Shown: piece by piece, positions 40,653-46,831 of the stretch
How positions within the stretch are numbered: the first letter of the stretch is position 1
How the letters are laid out: each line of letters starts with the position of its first letter
Assembly: GCF_024437745.1 (NCBI RefSeq)
Contig: NZ_JANFNY010000037.1
Span: 1 to 46,831 of the forward strand
Length of the DNA: 46,831 nt
DNA from: Roseomonas sp. GC11
Lineage (GTDB): Bacteria; Pseudomonadota; Alphaproteobacteria; Acetobacterales; Acetobacteraceae
Direction of reading: 5' to 3'
Translations under genes and position numbers: made by a program
Notes under the pieces: model-generated
Seen by the model: only the letters and a program-made list of their open reading frames with translations
The model's database searches: none
Told to the model about the DNA's origin: nothing

Positions 40653-42242
40653 TCACTCCTCGGCGCCGGGCGAGCCGGGCTTCTTGGCGGTCTTCTTGGC
40701 GGCGGACTTCGGCGGCTCGGCGCCGTCGCCCTCATCCTCGGCGCCGGGCACGACCTGCGCCTGCCCTTGGTCAGAGACCTTGCGGGGGTCGCCGGACCGG
40801 ACCACGCCGAGCGCGTCGAACTGCATGTTGCGGGCCGCGATAACGGCGAGCTGCTCGTCGGGGTCGTAGCCCCGGCCGGAGACGAGCCTGTCCCAGGTCT
40901 CGTAGCCAGCGCGCTCCTGCATGAGCAGCGCCGAGGTGTCCTTGAGGGGATCCGTCATCTCCACCGGCGGCGGATCCCAGTCGGCGAGGGCCGGGGCGTC
41001 CTTCCAGAGGGCGGCGAGCAGGCCGCCCTCGCAGAACCACTCCCAGATGCTCGCGCAGAGCATCGGGATCAGCACAAGGTGCTGCGTGAGCTCGACCTGC
41101 CGGTTGAACTCGAGCCGTGCCGCCCGGATGGACGAGTAGTTGGCCTGGCTGACGTCGCTGGTGAGCTGATCGTAGCCGATCCCTAGGCCCGAGGCCGTCG
41201 CGTAGTCCGCGAGGCGGAGCATCTCCGGCGCGCCACCGGCCGAAGTCGGCTGGATCGGCCGGAAGCTCTGCCCGTACTTCAGCTTCAGCAGCATGCCCGG
41301 GGTGAATTCCACGTCTCCGGACGCCCCGCGGCTGGCCGCGTTTGCCATCTCCTGCGTGAAGTTCGGCAGCTCGTTTTGGTACTCGACCACGCCGCCGATG
41401 CAAGCTTCCAGTTTCAGCCTGATGAGCGTGGCCTCGGTCGTGTCGGCGCGGTCCTGCAGCGTCCCGAGGACCGCGTGCATGACCGGCAGCGCGTCCACTT
41501 GGCCGCTCTCCGTGATGACGTGGACGTCGGCGACCTCGTCGGCGGGGACGCGGACGCTCTCGTTCGCCAGGGCGCCCCAGCTGTTGTCGCCCGGCCGGGT
41601 GCGGCGGATGTGGTAGGCGATCCGCGTGCAGCCGTCGGCGGCGAACTCGATGCCGCGGATAGTCTGCCCGCCGCCCGGGGCGGCGCCGTCCTTCGAGTGG
41701 TCGAGGTAGTCCGGCTCGAGCACCTGGATCTTGGTCGGGAGCGTCCTGTAGGCCCCCTTGCCCACGACCTTCTTGCGGACGAGGACGCGGCCAGACTCGA
41801 AAAGGATAGACGCCGCCAACGCCATCAGGCCGTAGGCCGTCTGGCGCCCCTCGGCGTCGCACTCGCGCGTCTCGCCCCACGCCTTCCACGCCTTGGTGCG
41901 GGCGGCGTCGACGCCCTTCAGGCCGGACCGGGACTTCGGCCGGATGCCCCAGCCCACGGTGTGGCCAACGAAGGTCAGGCGCGCCTTCCTGGCGTGCGGG
42001 TTGGTCCGGCACAGGCGGCGGCTGATTTCGCGCAGCCGGTCCACGTCCACCTCGGCCACGGTTCCGCCACCGAAGGGGCGCCAGCCCTCGTCCCGGAGCC
42101 GGTCGTTCCGCGCCTGCGGCGTCTCCGAGCGCGTCCGCATGTCGGTCAGCAGCTCGCCCTGGGCGCGCGCGAGGTCGCGGCGCGCCCCGGCGGCCGGGGA
42201 GACGTAGGAGATCGCCCGGTCGAGCAGGTTCCGGACGGCCAT
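40653..42242 (-). CDS. Lambda-type phage portal protein
   Basis: About 529 residues. RRLCRTNPHARKARLTFVGH then VGWGIRPKSRSG, VDALPVMHAVLGTLQDRADT, FTPGMLLKLKYGQSFRPIQP and LGIGYDQLTSDVSQANYSSI followed by RAARLEFNRQVELTQHLVLI are hallmark segments of the lambda gpB portal family. The C-terminus is Lys/Ala/Glu-rich. It forms the dodecameric DNA channel at the head vertex. ATG 42242 overlaps the gpW stop (ATGA). Confidence 0.95.
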   Translation of the reverse strand: MAVRNLLDRAISYVSPAAGARRDLARAQGELLTDMRTRSETPQARNDRLRDEGWRPFGGGTVAEVDVDRLREISRRLCRTNPHARKARLTFVGHTVGWGIRPKSRSGLKGVDAARTKAWKAWGETRECDAEGRQTAYGLMALAASILFESGRVLVRKKVVGKGAYRTLPTKIQVLEPDYLDHSKDGAAPGGGQTIRGIEFAADGCTRIAYHIRRTRPGDNSWGALANESVRVPADEVADVHVITESGQVDALPVMHAVLGTLQDRADTTEATLIRLKLEACIGGVVEYQNELPNFTQEMANAASRGASGDVEFTPGMLLKLKYGQSFRPIQPTSAGGAPEMLRLADYATASGLGIGYDQLTSDVSQANYSSIRAARLEFNRQVELTQHLVLIPMLCASIWEWFCEGGLLAALWKDAPALADWDPPPVEMTDPLKDTSALLMQERAGYETWDRLVSGRGYDPDEQLAVIAARNMQFDALGVVRSGDPRKVSDQGQAQVVPGAEDEGDGAEPPKSAAKKTAKKPGSPGAEE

Positions 42243-42472
42243 CAGCGCGGCCTCACGTAGCGGATCAGGGTGATGGCCGACGGCGCGGCCGCCGCCGGGT
42301 CGAGGGCGCTCTCCATCTCCTCGAGCAGGGCGCGCATGTCGGCCAGCGACCGATACTCGACTTCTTGCATCTGGCCGGGGCCGGTCGAGTAGCGGATCTT
42401 GGTTGCACCCTTGAGGTAGTGGAGCCTCAGGGCCTCGTAGAGCGGCCGGTCCGCATCCGTGTATCGCGCCAT
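42242..42472 (-). CDS. gpW-like head-tail joining protein
   Basis: About 76 residues. LYEALRLHYLKGATKIRYST, then VEYRSLADMRALLEEMESAL, has the layout of lambda gpW: a helix, a beta hairpin, then the second helix. It lies exactly between TerL and the portal as in lambda. It overlaps both neighbours by ATGA. The C-terminus ends in VRPR. Confidence 0.85.
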   Translation of the reverse strand: MARYTDADRPLYEALRLHYLKGATKIRYSTGPGQMQEVEYRSLADMRALLEEMESALDPAAAAPSAITLIRYVRPR

Positions 42473-44694
42473 CAGAGCCACCGCCGCCGTGGGGCCAGCC
42501 AGCCGGTCCGAGAGGGCCTCGCCGCGGGCTCCGCCCCGTCCTCGGGCGGCTGCGGCGGGGGCATGTCGGGAGACTTGCCGGGTTGTTGATCTGTCCTCTC
42601 GACGGTATCAACCGACGCTGCTGCGCTCCGAGCGGGCGCCGCGACATCGGCCACCGGCGCCGGGGACGGCCGGGTCCGGAGCCGCAGGTCGTCGGCGAGG
42701 CGGTCGAGGGCGTCCGGGTCGGTGTTGGCCTGCACCCAGCCGCAGTAGGCCGCGTAGGCGTAGCAGAAGCAGTCCCAGGTCTCATTGCGCTTGCCGTCAG
42801 GGCAGTCCCATTCGACCCAGGAGAGGTTGCCCTTGTGCCGGGTGACGGGGCGCTCGGCCGTGAGCTGCTGGAAATACTGCGCCCCAAGGGCGCGCTCCTC
42901 GCCGGGGAAGTGGACGTAGCGGGGGCCCGGGGCCTTTGTCGCCAGCAGGCCCCGGACCGCGAACTTCGTCGCGTTCGAGCCGATGACGTAGAAGGGCACC
43001 TGCCCCTTCTTGCTCAGGGTCGGCCGCCGCGGCCAGATCGCGCGGCTGGTGTCGCCCTTCTGGGTGCCGCCGTTGCCCTTCACCGCCCAGACGCGGCGGG
43101 ACATGCGCTTGTGGCACCACTCGTAGACCATGTGCGTGGTCTTCCGCCCGCCGGAGTCCACGGCGGCCGCCTCGACGATGAAGGCGAGGCCGTCGCGCCG
43201 GTGGCGCAGCCGGAGCAGGTGCCTGTCCAGCTCGTCCCAACAGGCCGGGTCCGTCACCACGTCGCCCTCGGCCGCCCAGAAGACGGTGTGGCTGATGACC
43301 CAGATCTCGCCCCCGCGCCCGAAGCCGAGGATGGTGCACTCCAGGCGGTTCTCCTGGACGTCCACGCCCGCCATGAGCAGCACGACGCCGTCGGGCACCT
43401 CGGCGGGATACTGCTCCTCGCGGCTCTCGAGCGACGAGTAGCTCAGCTCCTCGACGGCGCCCTCGTAGACCTCGGCGAGGACCGTGTTCTGGAACGCCTT
43501 CTCCTGCTCGGGATGGCCGCGCGAGGCGAGGAACTCGCGGACCGCGTCGGGGAGCTCCTGCTTCGGCGAGTAGAGCCTGCTGCACCAGAACCCGGCGTGC
43601 CGGTTGGAGATGGCCATGCGGTTGCACTTCCGGCACACCGCGCGCCAGACCCAGCCGTCATGGCGCCAAACCGTGGCCTCAGGGTTCTGCCGGTGGCCCT
43701 CTTCGGGGTCGTGGTCCTCGCCGCAGCACTTGAATGCCCTGCACTGGCGCCAGTCGACCTGCTGGAGCGCCTCAAGGTGCTCCTTCCGGCTCCAGACGCA
43801 GCCGCAGCTCTCGCAGGCGTAGGCCGCCATGTCCGGCAGGTGGTTCCTGTCGGCGTCCTTCGACCACTTCACCCCGCCGCGGCTGTCCTTCGACCCCCAG
43901 CGCATGACCTGGCGCACGCCACAGTGCGGGCACGGGACGAAGGCGCGCCGCTGGTCGCTGTCGAGATACGACGACCAGATGCGGCACTCGCCCTTGTTGC
44001 CCGGGGAGCTGACGCGGATGCTCAGACGGTCCGGGAAATTGCCCGCCCGCTTCTCGACCATGATGATCGGGTCGCCCTCGCCCCCGGCGGAGAGAGGGAA
44101 GCGTCCGACCTCGTCGAGGAACGTCAGCGGCGCGTTGCGTCCAGCCAGGTCGGTGGCCGACTGGGCCGAGCCGCAGAAGATCCACGAGCCGTCGGTGAAG
44201 GTCTTCTCGAGGGTGGAGTTGGCCGAATCCCGCGCCTTCGCCCCGCCCTCGGCCTCGCCCTTGCGCTTCTTCCGGCGCACCAGCTTCTCGGCCAGGACCG
44301 GGCACTCGCGCAGCATGGGCGCCAGCCTCTGGCGGGACCAGCTGCGCGCCGCGTCCGTCTTCGGCTGGATCATGACGATGTTCTTGGGCGACAGGTGGAT
44401 GGTGCGCCCGATGGCGTTGAGGATGAGCTCCGTCTTCCAGATCTGCGTCGCGGCCGCCCCGGTGAGGATCTTCACGCCTGGCTCGGTGACGGCGCGCATG
44501 GGCCCGCGCGCCACCTCGAACGTCGCCGTCCGCCAGGGTCCGGGCTCGGGGCTGCCAGGCGGCAGGATGCGGTAGGCGTCGGCCCACTCGTCCACCGTCA
44601 TGCGGGGCGGCGGACGCATGTGGTCGCGCAGCGCCTTGGCCAGCAGCTCGCGCAGGCGCCCAACCGGCGGCGACAGGTCCGGCAGGCCGCTCAT
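42472..44694 (-). CDS. Terminase large subunit (GpA family)
   Basis: About 740 residues. RPPPRMTVDEWADAYRILPP and FEVARGPMRAVTEPGVKILT precede the Walker A-like GAAATQIWKT (residues 79-88). LTFLDEVGRFPLSAGGEGDP near 200 is the Walker B region, and RLSIRVSSPGNKG the coupling segment. Zinc-ribbon pairs CPHCG and CESCG follow near 257 and 294. The nuclease half holds GVDVQENRLECTILGFGRGG with the catalytic Asp, later AAVDSGGRKTTHMVYEW, and AVKGNGGTQ. It translocates and cuts DNA. GpA enzymes generate cohesive ends, so a cos site is expected. ATG 44694 overlaps the TerS stop. Confidence 0.95.
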   Translation of the reverse strand: MSGLPDLSPPVGRLRELLAKALRDHMRPPPRMTVDEWADAYRILPPGSPEPGPWRTATFEVARGPMRAVTEPGVKILTGAAATQIWKTELILNAIGRTIHLSPKNIVMIQPKTDAARSWSRQRLAPMLRECPVLAEKLVRRKKRKGEAEGGAKARDSANSTLEKTFTDGSWIFCGSAQSATDLAGRNAPLTFLDEVGRFPLSAGGEGDPIIMVEKRAGNFPDRLSIRVSSPGNKGECRIWSSYLDSDQRRAFVPCPHCGVRQVMRWGSKDSRGGVKWSKDADRNHLPDMAAYACESCGCVWSRKEHLEALQQVDWRQCRAFKCCGEDHDPEEGHRQNPEATVWRHDGWVWRAVCRKCNRMAISNRHAGFWCSRLYSPKQELPDAVREFLASRGHPEQEKAFQNTVLAEVYEGAVEELSYSSLESREEQYPAEVPDGVVLLMAGVDVQENRLECTILGFGRGGEIWVISHTVFWAAEGDVVTDPACWDELDRHLLRLRHRRDGLAFIVEAAAVDSGGRKTTHMVYEWCHKRMSRRVWAVKGNGGTQKGDTSRAIWPRRPTLSKKGQVPFYVIGSNATKFAVRGLLATKAPGPRYVHFPGEERALGAQYFQQLTAERPVTRHKGNLSWVEWDCPDGKRNETWDCFCYAYAAYCGWVQANTDPDALDRLADDLRLRTRPSPAPVADVAAPARSAAASVDTVERTDQQPGKSPDMPPPQPPEDGAEPAARPSRTGWLAPRRRWL

Positions 44695-45236
44695 TCCTCG
44701 TCCCCCTCGTCATCCTCGTCGTCGGCCACGCCCCCGGCGCCGAAGGTCTCGGGCGCCACGAGAGCCTCGAGGGCGGAGCACATCTCGTCGTGGACGATGC
44801 GCTCGAGGCTCGTAAGGTCCGTCTCGCCCTGCACCCGGGCGGCGATGCGCGGCGCGCGGCTCAGCAGGCGCTGGCAGGTGGCCGCGTAGGCGGACGCCAC
44901 TTCGGCGCCGACCAGGTCCATCTCGATAAGGCGGGCGCGCTTCGCCTCGAGATCGAGCCGGTCCGAGGCGTTCTTGATGGCTTGGCCTTCGGCCTGCAGG
45001 TCGCGAAGGTCACCGCTCCCGACCGAGGCCGCATTCCCATCCTGAGTGTCGATGCGCCAGCGGACGACGTCCGACACCCGGAAGCGCCATGGGCGCCGCC
45101 CCACCGCCCGCTCGACGACGGGGCAATCCTTCGGCACCCATGAATCGACGATCGTGTGCCGGTCCACGCCCATGAGGTCGGCCAGTTCCGCGGCAGAGAC
45201 AATCTGCGAGACGCCTGCAGGCCGCTGCCTAGGCAT
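44691..45236 (-). CDS. Terminase small subunit (Nu1-like)
   Basis: About 181 residues. The N-terminal winged HTH (QIVSAAELADLMGVDRHTIV, then WVPKDCPVVERAVGRRPWRF, with a wing) is followed by helices with DLQAEGQAIKNASDRLDLEA and KRARLIEMDL typical of Nu1. The tail is strongly acidic. It binds cos and recruits TerL. I prefer ATG 45236, eight bases after GAAGG; a GTG at 45245 is possible. Operator copy 3 lies 53 bp upstream. Confidence 0.9.
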   Translation of the reverse strand: MPRQRPAGVSQIVSAAELADLMGVDRHTIVDSWVPKDCPVVERAVGRRPWRFRVSDVVRWRIDTQDGNAASVGSGDLRDLQAEGQAIKNASDRLDLEAKRARLIEMDLVGAEVASAYAATCQRLLSRAPRIAARVQGETDLTSLERIVHDEMCSALEALVAPETFGAGGVADDEDDEGDEE

Positions 45237-45870
45237 CGGCGCCACCTTCGACCAGCGGCCGTAGCCGCTCTATCGCCGCCGCGAGAAGAGTTAGTGTAAC
45301 GCTAACCTCACTGGCGACCGGCACGGTGACGCGCGCCACCGGCAGCACGGCCGCCGGGTCGGCGAGTTCTAGGGCAACCAGGGTCCACTCGGCCGCAGTG
45401 ACGTCGAGGCCGAGGATGCGGTTGGGAGCAGTCATTGGGCACCCCCGAAGATCCGACCCACCAGGCGGCCCAACGGTCCTCGCGAGTATCCAGGACGATT
45501 CGCCACAGACGGCGGCGCCGGGCGCGGCGGCCGCACGGCCGTCTCCCACGGCTTCGCGGATCTGGCGCGCGACGTCGGCCTTCGCCCCGCGCAGCGCGGA
45601 TGGGTCTGGGCAGACGATGCAGACACGCACGTTCACCGGCTGCGGCGGCTCGCGCTTGTCGGCCATGCCGGAGATGGCGGCGCCCAGCCGCCGGGCTTCT
45701 TCCGCGCAGGCCGGGCCCATGGCGTGGGTGCTGTGGCGCTCGTCGGCGCCCGCCGCCCAGCAGATGCGGGCCGCCTGCGCGCGGGCGGCCTCGTAGCCCT
45801 CGCGCCAGGCGGCGCTGCGGCGATCCGGGAGAGCCAGGGGGAGATTAATATGGCTGTAGCCGCGCGACAT
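45229..45870 (-). CDS. Hypothetical protein upstream of terS, possibly two genes or a frameshift
   Basis: One frame of 213 residues runs from ATG 45870 (MSRGYSHINLPLALPDRRSA). The first 120 residues look real: WREGYEAARAQAARICWAAG and then VNVRVCIVCPDPSALRGAKA. The segment that follows (AAAPGAAVCGESSWIL) looks poor, while the next frame there ends in a natural-looking GPLGRLVGRIFGGAQ at 45432. That stop overlaps an ATG at 45435 (MTAPNRILGLDVTAAEWTLV, 68 residues to 45229). So two genes with a frame change between them are possible. The palindromic operator copy 3 lies inside the second part. No family is recognised. Confidence 0.45.
   Translation of the reverse strand: MSRGYSHINLPLALPDRRSAAWREGYEAARAQAARICWAAGADERHSTHAMGPACAEEARRLGAAISGMADKREPPQPVNVRVCIVCPDPSALRGAKADVARQIREAVGDGRAAAAPGAAVCGESSWILARTVGPPGGSDLRGCPMTAPNRILGLDVTAAEWTLVALELADPAAVLPVARVTVPVASEVSVTLTLLAAAIERLRPLVEGGADA
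45290..45306. promoter_or_regulatory. Palindromic operator copy 3 upstream of terS
   Basis: GTTAGTG-TAA-CGCTAAC differs from the consensus arms by one base. It sits within the coding frame upstream of terS, 53 bp from the terS start, and is the only copy in the late region. It suggests that the factor binding copies 1 and 2 also acts on packaging genes. Confidence 0.65.
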
Positions 45871-46099
45871 CGGGAACCCCCGTCAGGGGCCTTGAGCGGC
45901 CCTCTAGGAGCGATTTCCCCACGTCACCACGCAAGGAAGGCCCGTTCCCGAGGCTACCCGCCGGAAATCACTGGCTCCGAGCGGTTCAGGCGAGGTGGGG
46001 AAACGTGGGGGCAACACCATCATTCAAACGGCCGGACTGCTCCAGAGAGCAGCAAGGTGACCCTCAGAGCAGAAATTGATTACCCAAGGTCATACGCTC
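45871..46099. other. Intergenic region near terminase, candidate packaging (cos) region
   Basis: Between the leftward late operon and the rightward 46165 gene. It holds TTTCCCCAC (45914-45922) and GGTGGGGAAACG (45994-46005) as an inverted pair. The second is identical to the 12-mer present in every 233-bp repeat (217-228, 450-461, 46738-46749). Such repeated sites next to terS are expected for terminase recognition, but no nick site can be named. No gene is seen here. Confidence 0.4.
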
Positions 46100-46128
46100 T
46101 TGAAACGGCTTTCGGGTGCTTCTAGATG
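46100..46128 (+). promoter_or_regulatory. Candidate sigma70 promoter for the 46165 gene
   Basis: TTGAAA (46100-46105), a 17-bp spacer, and TAGATG (46123-46128). The predicted transcript would start near 46135, about 30 bp ahead of the gene start. Confidence 0.55.
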
Positions 46129-46164
46129 TGTCTCTGGGTCAACAAAGCAGCACTGGAGATCATG

Positions 46165-46506
46165 ATGGCCACCGTCACTGACGCCAAGATCCGCGAGGTC
46201 GCGGTAAAGCTGTGGACAGACATCTACGAAGAGGAATTCCGCGGTAAGGACCGCGGTCGGTTCTGCCTGACGCGGGAGCAGATGCGGCAAGCTCTCGACA
46301 CCGACCGGCTGCACGCGTCGACCATCCAGAAGCTGCAGGACGAGGCGCTGTCGCTGGGCCTGGTCATCATCGACTTGGACGACCTGTTCCCGTGCGTCGA
46401 GGTGCGCATCGTCCGCCGTTATCGTCGTCCCCCGCAGGAAGTTTTCCGTCGCCACTTCCCGGAGCCTGAGGCGAACGAGGCCGAGGAAGGCGACGACGAC
46501 GAGTAG
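46165..46506 (+). CDS. Hypothetical protein between terminase and terminal repeats
   Basis: About 113 residues. A helical N-terminus (TDAKIREVAVKLWTDIYEEE), LTREQMRQALDTDRLHASTI and QKLQDEALSLGLVIIDLDDL, then a basic VRIVRRYRRPPQEVFRRHFP, and an acidic tail. The layout suggests a small winged-helix DNA-binding protein, but no family is recognised. GGAG six bases before ATG 46165 decides the start. It is transcribed away from the late operon toward the 233-bp repeats, which begin 15 bp after its stop. Confidence 0.6.
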   Translation: MATVTDAKIREVAVKLWTDIYEEEFRGKDRGRFCLTREQMRQALDTDRLHASTIQKLQDEALSLGLVIIDLDDLFPCVEVRIVRRYRRPPQEVFRRHFPEPEANEAEEGDDDE

Positions 46507-46521
46507 TGGGGAATGGGTCTG

Positions 46522-46831
46522 GGACGCATCGGCTAGCGTGGGACTGCGGGGCGCGAACCCCCGCATTCCCCGGCGCCCCCGGGAAGAACCTAGGCCACCG
46601 GGGGGGGCCTGCCCCGCCCCCGCCCCTCGCCGGGCGGCCGCAGCCTGCCTCGCTCGCCGAGGTCCGGAGCCTCGGGCGCCGGTGACCCGGCCGGGTTCCA
46701 GCCCAGCCGAGGTAGCGGCGAGGTAGCCGCTACCCATGGTGGGGAAACGCCCCCGGACGCATCGGCTAGCGTGGGACTGCGGGGCGCGAACCCCCGCATT
46801 CCCCGGCGCCCCCGGGAAGAACCTAGGCCAC
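46522..46831. repeat. 233-bp tandem direct repeat, right part (one full unit plus 77-bp partial)
   Basis: A full unit at 46522-46754 is followed by 46755-46831, which equals bases 1-77 exactly. With the left part this makes three full units plus a partial one across the circular junction. The exact 77-bp end match is typical of an assembler overlap for a circular contig, so the true molecule is probably 46,754 bp. The copy number of the repeat may be misassembled. Confidence 0.95.

Noticed and set aside
42583-44889. 768-codon plus-strand frame opposite the terminase gene
   Set aside because: Antisense shadow of TerL, which has clear Walker and zinc-ribbon motifs.

Overview
The window looks like a complete circular phage-plasmid of a GC-rich alphaproteobacterium. 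Its last 77 bases (46755-46831) repeat bases 1-77 exactly, as expected when a circular molecule is written out linearly, so the molecule should be about 46,754 bp. The GC-rich composition and the tail-tip set (DUF2460, DUF2163/BR0599, NlpC/P60, gpJ-like hub), which is also found in gene transfer agents, point to Alphaproteobacteria. A Rhodospirillales or Acetobacterales host is a guess.

Layout. (1) A 233-bp GC-rich tandem repeat spans the circular junction (46522-46831 and 1-510). (2) Positions 601-3834 hold a phage-type HTH protein, a small unknown gene, a Lon-like AAA+ ATPase and an isolated minor tail/virion assembly gene. (3) Positions 4133-8125 hold two unknown plus-strand genes and the plasmid replication module: a leftward RepA-like initiator and an iteron-bearing origin at 7679-8060. 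(4) Positions 8126-12782 hold small early or regulatory genes: two XRE proteins, a HEXXH metallopeptidase of ImmA or zincin type, and two copies of a palindromic operator (GTTAGCG-N3-CGCTAAC). (5) Positions 12779-15271 hold a tyrosine recombinase, a repeat-rich 490-bp gap and a small ParA plus RHH partition pair. (6) Positions 15405-20519 are an accessory or defence-like segment: an RHH protein, a BglII-like restriction enzyme and an MT-A70 methylase in overlapping frames, then a leftward HNH / serine recombinase / DUF2971 operon diverging from a HEPN-like gene.

(7) Positions 20559-23659 hold a strong bidirectional terminator, a CAU-anticodon tRNA and a cassette of four plus-strand unknown genes. 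(8) Positions 45870 down to 23767 form a long leftward late operon in lambda order: TerS, TerL, gpW, portal, holin-like, fused protease-capsid, gpFII-like, gpU-like, tail tube, G/GT with a -1 frameshift, tape measure, DUF2460, DUF2163, NlpC/P60, gpJ-like hub, DUF2793, small tail protein, GH19 endolysin and nested spanins. A third operator copy lies just upstream of TerS. (9) One plus-strand gene (46165-46506) lies between TerS and the repeats.

Working model (inference): the element persists as a low-copy plasmid using RepA/iterons, ParA/RHH, recombinase resolution and restriction-modification addiction. It is packaged into a non-contractile siphovirus-like particle. The XRE/peptidase region and its shared operator may link maintenance to the lytic programme. 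Functions were assigned by reading motifs; no database search was run.
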